DNA of 38,031 nucleotides from Branchiostoma floridae (GCF_000003815.2 NC_049985.1:18878863-18916893); one strand, 5' to 3'. Positions 1 through 13,600 are shown, counted from the first letter of the stretch. Made by a program: numbers and translations. The notes: generated from the letters alone by a model not told the origin.

Positions 1-293
1 ATATCATCCTTTAATGTCGCACAGCACTAACAATATCTTCATCTTCGAGACGAGTGTGTCAATGACTCGAAGCTGCAGCTATCATACCAACCTCTTGGGG
101 GTAATATTGAAACTGGTAATAGGGGTGCTGCTGAGTAGCTTCTGCTTAGTATGCAACTTTATGCAGTGCTACTTATGCTGTAGGAGGAATTGTGAAAATT
201 TGCGATGAGCCTCTACATAGGTACTTACTGAACCGAAGGTAAACTCACATCCCAATATACAGACCGGGGCTTTTAAGCTTTTCTCAAGCCTTA

Positions 294-1151
294 GGCCATG
301 TTGATTTGATTCTATGGATGACATCCGCGTTCGCACCAATTTTCGGCCGTTTCCAAAAAAAAAAAAGTTTTCGACCACACAGTAAATTGTGCAAAGCAGC
401 TGTAAAATAAGCACAAATATTCCGTAGATTGAAAAAAAGTATCAGAAAACAGATAACCAATGCCATAGAATGCCAAAATAAATATAAAGTCAAAGAATAA
501 GATGTGAAAGGACAGAAAGAAAAAAAAAATCTATTGTTGGTAGGGGAAGGTTCCAGTACAGAAAATTCAGGTATAGGTCCAGTTCAGGTCCAGAGGATCA
601 TTTCCAGGTCCGGACCTGAACCTGGACCTGATTGTCTGTGGAAACTTGAGAACTGGCAATACTCAAAACAATGGTAATTGGTCAATTTTGCTACGAAGGA
701 ATCTGTTTGGTGGATTATTGGACTACCACTGGCATTTTAAAATCCCATCTCCATGTAATAAAGGCTAACTGTCTGTGTACCTCTGACTGTAGAAACTTGG
801 TACAATATAATTGACTATAAACTCTACTTAACTTCGCTATTGTTGTCTTCTTGGCCCGGTAAGACCCCAAATGCCTGCTGACATAGTGTGTCCATTTTGT
901 AATTGGCGAAACCTGTTCCTCTGATTTTTTTTTTCAGGTCTGTTTTTTTCGGATTGTTCCAAGAAGAAAAAAAACACCTAACTGTTGGTATACCATATTA
1001 TGTGTGTTTAGTCCTATGTTCAACCTTCCTGGTCACTTTTATTCTATACTGAAGGCAACTTTTTTTTGGCAATTTTTTTTTTTATTCGCTCGCTCGCATC
1101 AGCTTTGGAGTTCACAGAGGATGTCATCCATATAATCAAATCAACATGGCC
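294..1151. mobile_element. PIF/Harbinger-like MITE, interrupted by a hAT MITE
   Basis: Terminal inverted repeats of about 33 bp with one mismatch begin GGCCATGTTGATTTGATT and continue to ATGGATGACATCC. They are flanked on both sides by TTA (291-293, 1152-1154), a 3-bp TWA-type target duplication as in PIF/Harbinger elements. It encodes no transposase. A hAT-type element sits inside at 541-980, so its own length is about 410 bp. It lies downstream (in gene order) of the last supported exon of the main gene. Confidence 0.75.
541..980. mobile_element. hAT-type MITE, copy 1 (degenerate, nested)
   Basis: It shares blocks with the element at 23739-24266: start TAGGGG...CAGTACAGAAAATTC, the GGTCCGGACCTGAACC core, and the ATCTGTTTGGTGGA block. 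It is flanked by ATTGTTGG (533-540) and ACTGTTGG (981-988), an 8-bp duplication with one mismatch. The right terminus is eroded to ...CACCTA. It is inserted inside the Harbinger-like MITE, so it is the younger of the two. Confidence 0.7.
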
Positions 1152-1364
1152 TTACTGACAAACAAAAATCAATATTCTTGCTTAAGTCGTCGAACCCCTT
1201 TACATATGACAGTATTGGACAATTCATCTCCTACTGCATACGAAAAAGAAGTCAAACCCATCATTAGCTTAGACGTAGAAATAGATCTAGATTAGACGTT
1301 ATTTCCTTTTTTGATTTATCTCTGAATATCCTTTCCTTCTTTGTTAAGTATGATTATGTATACT

Positions 1365-1425
1365 ACTTTGTTTGCAATTAGCCCTTGGGCATGAACTTGC
1401 AATAAAGATTATAATTACTAAAATG
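1365..1425 (+). repeat. LINE 3' tail fragment
   Basis: The end reads CCTTGGGCATGAACTTGCAATAAA and matches the style of the tail at 27590-27660 (GGCATGAATATGCAATAAA). These are CR1-like 3' ends and carry a polyadenylation signal. No coding part is attached. Confidence 0.4.
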
Positions 1426-1460
1426 CATATTAAGAGTTCCACAGAAATAATGTCTTATAC

Positions 1461-1685
1461 CTTGATACTGGCATTCTTGGGAAGGCTGTCGTCCTTTGTC
1501 AGCACGATAGAGCCGATATCCTGACCGATAGAAACGGTACCGACATCAGGGATGGCCTTCATCACAGCCGTGAGCACGCCGTCAGAGTGGATGTGAGCAC
1601 TTCCTCCTTTCAACGTCATCTTTTGTAACAGCTTGTTTGCTGCCGCCTCCAACAGTTTCAGCAAACTCATGGTCTCCTCCTTTAT
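1461..1685 (-). CDS. Exon 18: possible GAIN-like subdomain
   Basis: 75 codons, phase 0-0, between TGTATACAG and ATCAAG|GTATAA. It reads [57 protein letters not shown] helix ([15 protein letters not shown]) followed by beta-prone segments fits the helical-to-beta transition of GAIN domains. No GPS cleavage motif is seen. It is the last exon I can support; the gene must continue past the window start. Confidence 0.65.
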
Positions 1686-4600
1686 CTGTATTGAAATCCA
1701 AACAGTTAATTTACACGAATATTGAGCCTTTATATGGCATGCAGAAATAATATAGACCTCATGTCTTTCTTTCTTTCTTCACTTGTCTTTATGTATTTAT
1801 CATTAAAAACATCTTTGTATCATAAACAAACCATGCACCGCCATTCAAAAAAGCCTGGCATGGAGCTAAGCATTCCCTGCTTTCAGTTCAAAGAAAAATG
1901 AAATACTTACCCGGGACTTAAGACGTTCTTGTTCTTTCTTCTTATGCTCCAATTGTTCTATCGGCGACATATCGAGGGAGCCAACGTCTATCAGATGCTT
2001 CACCTCATCTGTGACGCCAAGGGAAGGATCAAAGGTCGTCTCCATGGCAACGATCTCCCTGCTACTGCTATGAGCTTGCAGTATTGATGATGCCCCGTCC
2101 GTCACCTCTGCATGTTGTAAACATGGCATGAAGTCAGTTACGTGACAAGATTAACAACAAAATGAAATGGTTATACCGTTATCTTTGACAAAACTATTCA
2201 CTCAAGAACAAGGTTTCTTTGCGAACAGAACATTTGAACGAAAATGAACCTTTCAGAAGCTCCTTATAATCCTCCAGTGAACCCCTGAAGTTGTTCACCT
2301 TTTCATTCAGAGTTCTGACAAGGACAGGTATCTCCTCCTGCATTTGATACAAGTGCAGCTTCAAACATGGTGACAGGTATTTATACATCAAAACAAAGTT
2401 GTGTAAAGTTTTGCAGGATCTTTTCAAGTTGTGTAGAATTTATTACCTCCATTAGAAAGGATGTCTGTGTTGAAGATTCCTGAGTTGTCATGAAAACAGG
2501 AGGCTGACGAGTTGACTCAGCTGTACTTGGTGTCAGATGTGGGATTGTGGTCATGATTGACACCTGTTTGATGTCCTCAGTTGTCTGCAAATCAACACCT
2601 GTTGCGGGAAATTTTTACGTAAAAGGAAGGCATCACTGGAAATTTTGAAAGTAGTCATAATGGCTCCAACTACATAGATTGCATTTTTAAATTTCATCAA
2701 TCTGCAAAGATGCATGCCGTTGATTAGATGACCTACAATGTACCTATAGCTATGGAATGTCAGAAGCGATGGAATCTGGAACATCTAAACAACTAGCGGA
2801 TTAATCTATTATAAAACTGATGGTCTATCAATTTTTCACAACTCGTACAACACAAACATTCCTTGAACAGTCAGTAATTGGTTTTGCTGCACATGCAATG
2901 AAAAATTATTGCATTGTATACCTCCAAACACAAAGGCCGATGTCGTTTTCATGGTTGATGATCTTGTAGAAACGAAAGTTGAAGTGGATGCGTCCATGGT
3001 TGTTGGAACAGGAGATGTAGTCGGCGCTGTAGATGCTGTAGTGAGTGATGTTGTGTCACCTACTTTACGTAGTGTTGTTGCTGTTGATGTTGTAAGTCCT
3101 TGGGGATAAGTAAGAAATACAATTAGATTGTAAATTGAAAGCAGTAACATGTAAAAGCAAGTACCAGTTTTAGCTGAGAAATTACACAAGGTTGCAAGAC
3201 AATTTTTGCAAGAATTTGGACAAAAACCTACGTTGACAGTCGTTCCCATTGCCTGTAAACCCGTCCAGACACACACAGCGGTAGGTCCCAACAGTGTTTA
3301 CGCAGAAGGCGTTAACGTCACACGTCGCATCCCCACTTCTACATTCATCAACATCTGCAAGAAGTTCATTTGTAATGTCAATTAACTATTAATGTATCAT
3401 ATGGAAAAAGGCCACAGCTGGATTCACCGACAGCACACTCATCAACATCTACATGTAAAATATCGAGGACAGTACAAGAGTAAAAAGTAGCCAAATGACC
3501 AAGTTTAAAACACATACGAATAGATTACCTGCAAAAAGATATTCCATGATAAACTTACCTTGACACCCGCCTGACATCATGACGTACCCTTGGTTGCACG
3601 TGCAATCATAGTTGCCAATGCTATTAGTGCAGACAGCTAGGTAGTGACCGCAGATGCTCGGATCTTCCTTGCACTCATCCAAATCTTTAAGAAAAAAATT
3701 CTGACCTCAATGAAGAGAAATATAATATGAACTCCCTTCCCCCTTCTTTTTTTTTAGATTGTCTTCCCCTGTCTCTTTGTTCTGTTTTGTTACAAAAGCT
3801 ACTATAAAGATTAAAGGTATCCAGATCTCGAATACAACACGGTGTTATCCGTATCACCCAAGGTACCAGCCCGACAGCGGGTTGGATCGCCCGAAGGCTG
3901 GAGGGTGATCCGACCCGCGGGAGTCATGCCCACCTGAGAAAACACGTATTTGGACGCGAAATCCGCCATAAGTTGATAAAATTTGGTGCCCTCAAACAAA
4001 CATTATTGCAACAGCAATATTCCAACGTCCGAATCAAGTATTCGAATTTTTGACCGTGCCGCTTTGGCGTGCGCAGTGTATGTTCGAATTATTCGATGGA
4101 AGCCTGTGTGATACAACTTCAAAGCCTGTGTGGTACGGCTTTTTATTAAACGGTCCGGAACACCTGTATTAAATGTTATGGCGGAACAGTATGACATAAA
4201 TAAAGATATCTTCACTGGATGATACTGTGCACACACTTTGTGTGTAAAAGATAACCATATTTTGCTATATTTTGTACGATAAAACATGCTATTAATCGCA
4301 CCGAATATTCTTACCATCACACCGGCGTTGGTCCGCGTTCAAGACGTATCCACTGTCGCAAGAACATTGAAAACTTCCGACTTCGTTGGTGCAGATCTGG
4401 TCGCAGCCACCATTATCTATAGCACATTCGTCGACATCTACTCGACGGGATGGAAGCAACATACAATGAGGTAAGACACAGTCAAGCCTTTACTCAAACT
4501 TTACTCACGAAGGATTTTTAAAGATCAGCTTTCTCCCACGCAGAGACGGGTCCAATGGGCATGAATTTTGTTCGTACTCTGCTAAACTGCCCTCCCTTTA

Positions 4601-7600
4601 AAACTACAGTAACAAACTAAGGGTGTCGCCAAAGAAAGGAGCTGTCAGCCATTTCAAGAATGGGCATATGTTTTGACCGAAGGAAAGGCTTGTGCCAAAT
4701 TAGGCCCGGTCATTAAATCTCTAAAGCAAAAAACAAAACAAACAAAAAAACAGCATGTTAAACGTTTGACAGTGCTTTCTGTGTTCAACTAAGTATGCAA
4801 AAATACTGTTTTCATATTACTAAAGAAAAAAGTTTTCTGAGCACGACGGGCGCTTTGTAGTAGCTCTACAGTTGTCGACCCATGTGGGGGGGGGTCATTT
4901 AACACTATTCAGACGGGGGGGGGGGGGTGGCTCGTTACTAAAACACAACCGGTAGATTTCTAGCGAGGACACGATCCCTTCACATGCAAAGCACGCGAGG
5001 GACAGGGATGGATAGTTCACACCTATTGTCTATTGATTAACGATTTTTCGTCGAACTTTTTCTTTCAATAGTTTGCTAGTTATTTGGAGTCGAACGTTAT
5101 ATTTCCTAATGCAATAAAGCCACATTCTTACTTGTACTGAGTTAGAACTGCGTACCATGACTCTTTTACGTTCAATTTTCGACATTTTGGGTACTTTGCA
5201 TGTGAAGGGATCGTGTCCTCGCTAGAAATCTGAAGACTGTATATTGTGCCCATTTAACAAGGACTGTCTGCAAGGTCTCTCTTGCATTTGTTTCCTTTTC
5301 ACAGACGAGTTGCGAATACATGTTTGTAAACCACACCGCCAGATCTGTAATGTTTCACCAATAAACTACCAGTATCACTCCAATATATTTCAATAAACAC
5401 ACACGTGCACTGTAATAGCGCAAATAGATAGTATCAAGAAGGTTATTATGAAATGAACACAAAAAGCAAACCCTTATGAAAGCAAATTCAATATGAACGA
5501 TCGTATAAGTGATAAATAGTGAAATATTATCGAAAAAAAAGAAAGCACACCAACCTGGATTCGAACCCGAGACCATAAGTTAAAAAGTCTACACGTTAAT
5601 CCACTACGCCAAGATACATTACTATGTGTATAGGCGTGCTAATACAACTCAAGTGACGGAGCGCGTGATAATACGAGACAAAAATTGTTGCAGGTCTATC
5701 ATTTCAAAAACTGAAGTCGTAAGATCTCTTTAGTCTCTTCACCTTTTGGTCATCAAGTAAACTTTTTAAACCATTGTAAATAGAACAAGGAGGTTATATA
5801 GATCAATTGTTTGTGTGAACTCCCGCACAGTGCCTGCTTGGTGTGTGTTTATGACATTTACATGATAGACAGGGTGAGAATGGCCCGCCACTCATTCGGG
5901 CTATTCACACCGTAGTAATTGGCGTTGACCTGTCCTCGCTAGAAAGTTACTGGGTGTGTTTTAGTGTACACGGGGGGTGGCTTTTGACGACTGCGCCAAC
6001 TTTGATGTCGTATAACGCCAGAATGGCTTATGCTAGAGCCACTGGATTTGATGAATTTTCCTGAAATATTGTTGGCAACAACTTTACGAAGTTTGACAAA
6101 TTTTCCATCTTTTTCCGTAGCCATGGCAACCGTTTGCTGACAAGCAGTTTTGCCAAAATCACTAACAATGTATTATTTACATCTATTTGGTATATTACTG
6201 CTATTTTGTTGCATAAATAAAGTGTTATATTATTTAGAATATCTTTCATAGTTATATTTGCATAAATTATGCTAATTTGATGACGTCATCAGCCCAAAAT
6301 CCAACATGGTGGACGTAAGGCCAGATCAAGAATAACAAGCTAATTATCCCTTAGAATTTGTAACTACATGGCATTTTTTCATCAAAAACATCTAAATTAA
6401 TGTATTTAGTCTATTTTCAATGCCGTTTGTGATAATTTGTTGCAAAAAAAGTATTTTTAAAAATTGAAGGTGGTGGATACAATATGGCGGAGCCCTACCG
6501 TTATCTTAGATGTGCATGACGTCATTTTTTGCTATTGGCAACACAAGTCGTCACAAACATTATCCTTGTATCATTTGCACTTGCTATTATGTTTCTGGAG
6601 CAAAACTTGAAGTTTTCTGAGAATACCCCTTTTTCATGGGTCCGGCCAATACAATGAAATTGATGATGTCATAATTACGTCATACTACGTCATCGTATTG
6701 TCAAACGTCTAAAGCTTGTCAGATATTATGTCTTTATCATTTCCTAAAAGTTTGGTGGCCATACGACAGGTCGTTCAAGAGTTATAGGACTTAGAAATGG
6801 AGGGCCTCAAAAGCCCGGTCTGAATAGGGTTAAACCAGCAACCAAACGATTGTGGTAACACAGGCTTTGCATCATTTAAAAGACAGTAACTTTTCCTATG
6901 GTATTGTCTTACCATAGAAAACTGTGGTTATGCGCCGTGAGTGACTGAGTGACAAAACTATCCATACACAATTTACATTTGAGGTACATTTGCATAGAAG
7001 AGTTATTAGTTGTTTGTACTTGTATTGAGTTGGCAGCTCATTCTAGTGACGCCGAAGAATAGTGATAGGAGTCACTCGAATCGGCCAAGGTTATTCTTAA
7101 TTTTCTATCGAAATCGAAATAGCGTTTATTGCACAATCATGGCCTTCGGGCTAAGTACAGGCGTATAGATACAAATAAAAACAATGACAATGAGATGGTT
7201 TCTAAGACTAATCTAAAACGTGGGTTCTAAAACAACTGTAATACATTTTGTTCTTTCCTTAGTAATGTTAAAAATTGTATTGTATTTGAATATTGATTAA
7301 GAGGGTATCTAACATTAATAACATGTCTATATTATCTTACCCGAGCAGTTGGGATAGTCTTCGCTCCATGTACCGTCCGCCTGGCAGGTTGAGATGGAAC
7401 TGCCGGATATGACGTAACCTGGGTTACAGGAAAAATGGGCCTGGTGCGAGTAGATGTTGGACGAATAAACAACACCATTGGTAGGAGGTGTCGGTGATGG
7501 ACATTCGACAGCTGAAACACAAGGCAGGAGAAAGTTAGCGGGCTTTTTTGGTCAATTTGGGACGGGGAGGGGGGTGGGGGGGGGGGGGGGGTTGAGGCCC

Positions 7601-10600
7601 GCCTTTTCTAGCTCCTGCAACTCTTAAACGACTTATCATATGTTCACCGATTTTTTTTTATATTAGGTAGGCATTATATTTGGAGAGTTTAAGGTTTTTT
7701 ATAACAATATGTAATTATGACGTCATGAATTTGACTGTATTGGTTGAGACCATGTAAGAACGTATTCCCAGAAAACAAAAATGTAATACTAACAGAATGA
7801 TAATGTTCATTACGACTTGTGTTGCCAATAGCATATTAATGAAGTCAGAATGGCGTCATAAGATGAACCTATCAATTGAGTTCTACCAGCATTTTTTATC
7901 CACAACCTTAATTAATATAATAATAAATAATACTTTTTTTCAGCAAATAATCGGAAAAGACGGTGGGAATAGACTAAAAACTTTGAACATTTTTTATGAA
8001 AAATATTAGGCAGTTACAATTTTTAAGGGATAAAAAGCTAGCTATTCTTGACCTGGTCATACGGACCGCCATATTTGATTTTGGCAGATGGCGTCATGAA
8101 ATTAGCATAGTTTATTCATACTACATTATGAAAGATATTCTAGATAACATGATATATTATTTTTGTAACAATGATATAGCAAATTTTAAAAATGCATTGT
8201 TAGAACCGAAATTAGAGATTTTTTGTCAAAAATGTCCGTCAACAAACGGTTGCCATGGTATCACGAAAAAAAAATTCCAAGCTTTGTGGGATTCTTGCCA
8301 ACTAAATGTTAGAAAAACTCGTGAAATTTGGTGCCTCAATTTTTACTCTGTTCTGGCGTTACTTCGTTATGTGACATCAAAATTGTCGCAGGCCTCACCC
8401 CCCCCCCCCCCGTCTGAATAGGTCTGGAATCATTTCCAGATGATAAAAATATCGACTTTTGAATTTGATCTCAATGACAGTTTAAGATATTTAATTTTTA
8501 TTGTCGAATCTATCTTGAAGTTCATGTAGACTTGGTCCAAACGGAGGACAGACCTATGCAGCCACCAGACCATTGGATTCAGACACTCATTAATGGCTAT
8601 AAAAAGCAAAATGATTTCGGATACACAGGCGATGATAATAGTCGGAAAAATCTCTATGACAAAGACCGGGTATTCGTTCAAGTAGTAGGATTTGTAACAT
8701 GTACCATCACAGTTGTGGGCGTCAGCATTCAAGTTGTACCCATCCCTACAGAGGCAATGGTAGCTTCCAACAGTGTTGACACATGTCTGCTCACATCCGC
8801 CGTTTAGTGACGCACATTCGTCTACATCTATTCGTGAGGCAAATTTGTTGTATGACGTCACACTTTGATTATTGGAAAAACAAAAAAGCTTTCCTTTTCG
8901 ATGCAAATTATGTTAATACGTATATAAATTGTCTAAATATCACAGAGCACAATCACCATAACTAGTATGAAGCTAATGTATAATCTTCATGTCAGATTTC
9001 AGCTTGATGATTGACCCATTGATGTATACATCACTTACCTCGGCAAGAAAGATTTGTCTCCGTCCATTGCCCGTCAGCAGTGCAAGTTGTTGTTATGATG
9101 TCACCGGAAATGACGTGATATCCCGGAGAACATGGGTATGTGCAGTTCTCCCCCAGCAGATAAGGACAGTCGCACACAGGACCGGTAGTGTTGGCTTGGG
9201 TCGGGGGGTCAACACACACACCAGGAAATCCATCTGAATAGATGCAAAAATTTGTTTCGGCTTAGTCTTCCTATTTACTGAAATGTGGCTATCCCCTTTT
9301 CCTTTATATTTCATTCCCTTTCCAAAAGGAAATTACTGCTTCCTACAAATGGCAGCAGGAGTAAACAATAAAGGTAGTCCCATTTTTATGCCGTAGGTCT
9401 AGTGGGTCGTTATTTAGCCCACTGTGTCTAGCTCTATGGGCATGCATTAGAAGGCAATCCCCAACCATCTCCGGTCCTTTTACTGCCTTTTACCACATTT
9501 AACCCAAGTCAGGTACACATCTTTTAACCTGGGTTGGGTGAGGAAAATCGTGCCAAGTGTATTTCTGTGGGTACAACATTTATGGCATGTACGGGCCAAC
9601 ATCCTAAACGGTACGAAAACAAGCGTTCGCAGAACTCAACCTTCGTGAAATGGGTGAGGGTGTGGTGGTTTGAGGGTGTTTTTTTATAGACATCTCAGGG
9701 GCTAGCCTAACAGTATATGATACGTCCGATTGGCAAAATTGTCCGGAATTCTACAGGATTTTTTCCGAGCCTATGTAGTTGCTTTGGAGTGGAATAATTT
9801 GGTTCACAGATTGTCATGGTATTTGGAATGCAGATAGTTTTTGTCATGGACTGTGAGCGAGCGAATGAGTGAGATAGCTCTGGAGATGCCTTACATAATC
9901 AAATTTTATCATACAAATTAGGGGCTAATTTGCATAGGTAATGAGGACAGTTTATAAGCCTACTTCATTTCATATTAGCAGATACTCAAACATAAGACAC
10001 ATGTAACTAACAAAGAGAGAAATACTAGCCTAACTGAGTAGTGTACTAGTATGTCCGATTGGGCCACAGCAAGTAAATTTTATGGATGACATCCGCGAGT
10101 GCATTAAATTTCGCCTGATTTCAGAAAAAAAACAAAATTTTTTTCTTCTGCAGGGACCGTCAACATGACGATAAAGTACCATAATTAGCAAATATGTTGT
10201 GTTGTAGCCTAATGATTGTACTTGTACAAGTGACACTTGCGAGGTACCCAGGACTGTAGTTGTAGAAATAAAATCTATTGGATATATGGAAGCTATGAGT
10301 GTGCTTACCAAATTTGTTGATGATGCCAGTCTACGACACTAGTGTCACTTTTACCATACCAGTGCATGTCTTAAAAACAGGAATGAATGCCTTGTTGGCT
10401 CTGATGCCATGTTTTGTCCCTTTAATTCTTTTTACAACAGTCATCAGAACTTTATGGTGCCTATTTTTGAAAATGTAGCTGTCTTGTTTTTTCACCTATC
10501 TTGTTTTTTTTCACCCTATCGCACTTTTTTTGCAGTCTGCAGAGGATGTCATCCATAAAATTTACTTGCTGTGGCCTTTGTAAAAATTCCCGGAATTTAC

Positions 10601-13600
10601 ACCAAGTCTTACGCGCGTGCGCAATTGCATCATCCCTTTGGAGGGTAAAAACATGGGAAGAGTTGACGGATCGTCGTGATTTTTGATCTCTAGATAACTT
10701 GGGGGATGCCTTCTATAATCAAGTTCTATCAATGCAACCCAGGGGCTAGTTTGCACAATTAATTAATCCGCAGCATTTCATAACAGGACAGTCAAACGTA
10801 CATGTATTACATTTGTAACTGAAAAAAAAGATATTTATAGATATTAAATATGCACATTGCCGCCTAGCTCCGCAATTTAGTACGTTATATACTTCCAATG
10901 TGTATAATGGACTATCGAGATAAAACAAATATTGACGACTTGATACATTGCATGGACCTTTCCACAAAGTAATAATAGTTTTTTGTACAACCCCCTTTAC
11001 GTATAATATACGACTCCTGCGGTAGAGATCATTATTGCCGACTTGTTGCTTGCAACAATGATGATGTAACATTCTTTGTTTCACAATGCAGTCCACTACA
11101 TTGTGTATCCCATATGTCTAATGTACAGTCCCTATAAACAATCATATCAATGACTACAAGTTACTGTGAAAAACACTTAACCCTGCTCCACTTCGTACAT
11201 AAACTTTACGTAACTTTGTCCAGCAATGTATTGTACCGGTAGTAACTGTTACGTGTATAGACCCTTTTAAAACGTATGATATACGCCCCTGTATACAATA
11301 TCATCATTACCCTTATTCTTGGTCTACAGATTATCAAATCTTATGGGATACATGTACACCCCATCATGTATAATGTACTATCCCTATAAACCATTTTCTT
11401 GTAGTCTTCGATACAAACATCTGTCGCAACTATGACCTTGGGGGTCACTTCCTGTGGGGTCGGGTAGGTCCATGCACAACTGCATGCAGCCCACGCTGGC
11501 ATGACGTAATCACCTAAATATAGAACCGTTACACCATTACACCCAAATATAGCCACACTGGTTCACTGCCGGACCTATTTTCCAAATACAAACATCCCCG
11601 GCAAAACCGTCAAAAGCCACTAAACGAAAAAACGCCACGTACGTTTCTTCTCCTTCTCAAGAACTACCCACATACCAAGTATCAGATCAATCTGTCTGGG
11701 CGTTCGCGAGATTTTCTGTCCACAGACACGCACCATACAATGGTTTCCAAACATACCTACTGCATTCTGCTAATTACCTCCTAATTTGCATAACAATCAT
11801 ACAATTACGTACATCACTACGTAAGCTATCTGCATACCTACAGTCATTCCGATCCATCGACCCCTGCTTCCATAATTCCTTCTCAAAACCTAACACAAGA
11901 ATGACTTTCACCGCCCCAGCAAAACCCCTAGGTGGCCAAAACTTACACACCTTACTATTCATTTACACAGCTACTTACCACTTAAAAATCACCACCCAAA
12001 CATGTCCCGAAAAAAAAATATCAAAACCGGAAGTTCTGCTGCAGTACAATAACACTCCGCTAGAGCGCCCTGCCGTAACGCAATTCCTACCATTCCTTCG
12101 TCATGTCTAATCCTACCCACATACCAAATATCAAAACAATCCATCCATGCCTTCCCCAGTTATCAGGCTGACAATCGTCCCTCTCACAAAAAAACAGCAC
12201 TCAAAACAAACCCTTCGTTTCACGAAGGGAAAAATAACCTCGTGTGCAGTTGAACAGGAAGTCCCCGGGAGTTATTCCAGCCCTGTAGCCAACTCGACTG
12301 AAGCCAGTGACAGACTGAGGGTGTGTCACGCTAAGAAAGGGTTCCACCTCTCCCCCCCTGCCCACAGAAAAACTCCCTCCTCTTGACCAGCAAATCCAGA
12401 ACCTTCGAAACTCTGTAGCTGATGTAATGTCTGTGAAGTAAAAGAACGGGAATCAGTAACAATTCTGACACACAATAATACAAATGGTATTGTGAAGCCG
12501 AGTTTTCATTACATGCTGTATGGATCAGGGGATTTTCTCCAGTCGTGAACAATGATGAGGGGGATACAAGCTTAGCTACGTTTGGCACTGCAATCGTCTT
12601 GCTACATTGCGGCTTTGAACCATTGTGAACAAAAATTGATAATAAAAGCCTTACTGTTGCCAAAAGTACAACAAATTTTTAAAAAATGGATCGTTGTGTC
12701 ACCTTGCATCCACCTTCCTTCAGTGGCCAAATTCGTCCTTCCGTCAAATTTCGAAATATCGGACCATGTCCTGATCACTACACGATACCAGACGTTATCT
12801 GGCGCGTCTAGGCGGATCAAGCAGTACCCGCTGGTGCTGACCTTGCATTCAAAGATGAATGGTGATGAGATGACATCAGGCAGGTCATAGGTCAATCTTT
12901 GTGAAGGATCATGGTGCTTTGAAATCGAACAGGATGCTGGGTAAAGAAAGATAAGAAGTCAAAGAAATGTTAAAATTTACATAATTACTTTCTTTAACTA
13001 AATCTAACAGCTTTATGCGATTTCATAGCATGGCATGTACACACAACCAACCGCAACTCAGCATATTTAGTGGGTTGGGTTGGGGGTAGCTTGGAATACA
13101 ATTTACGAATACAGTTTTTCTATAACTTAATGTCATGACTAACAAGTACCCTCCGTGCAGTTATGTCCGTCTCCATCTAGTATGAACCCGTCGTCACAGG
13201 AACAGTTGTAACTGCCTACAGTGTTGGTGCAGATCTGGGCACAGCCGCCATTCATAGTGGAGCACTCGTTGATGTCTGAAAAACACTCAAATGCTTAAAG
13301 GACAGCATCAGAAAATTTTCAATTCTTTATTTTCCAGTAGTTTACTCATTAAAAAGTTGATGTACGTCAATTTTCACATTGATCCGCCTAATATGACCCT
13401 GTAGACACGTTTGAACTTCGCGCTCTCCTCCTCTCCCCGCCGCGCTGGCCGATGACGTAATGGCCTCGTTCTGATCGTCTGAGATTGTATGACGTCACGG
13501 ATCCAAAACTTCTAGCCAGCCATTTTTCTCGGTGAACCTCGGTCCTCTCAGCGGTGAATAATCACCCCGCCATTCTGGAGTTCAGTTTGTTGTTGTTGAA

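Larger units (their letters stand above)
4899..6833. mobile_element. TTAA-flanked DNA transposon (Kolobok/piggyBac-like), copy a, with nested insertions
   Basis: The left end is TTAA-CACTATTCAGACGGGG; the right end is CCCGGTCTGAATAGGG-TTAA. The termini are inverted repeats flanked by TTAA, the target site of Kolobok and piggyBac elements. No transposase frame is visible, so it is non-autonomous. A G-rich run near the left end (GGGGGGTGGCT) recurs near 5970, showing that about 1 kb was inserted between them. Homologous sequence occurs at about 7557-8421 (reversed) and from 23038. Confidence 0.6.

Noticed and set aside
10-80. A possible further minus-strand exon (LRVIDTLVSKMKILL, phase 0 after an AG)
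   Set aside because: The frame is short, meets a stop quickly and runs into the window edge. The phase fits, but there is no domain or donor support.
3811-3999. Open frame on the minus strand between EGF 3 and EGF 4
   Set aside because: No splice sites in a compatible phase, no cysteine pattern, and EGF 3 joins EGF 4 directly in phase.
5543-5617. A functional tRNA gene
   Set aside because: A and B boxes are present, but the acceptor stem does not pair and the T stem has a mismatch; kept only as a tRNA-like repeat.
7797-8421. Two plus-strand frames, one 141 codons long
   Set aside because: They lie wholly within a reversed, degenerate TTAA-type element and show no protein family signature.
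8532-8807. Plus-strand frame over EGF 2
   Set aside because: Antisense shadow of an EGF exon and its decayed neighbour.
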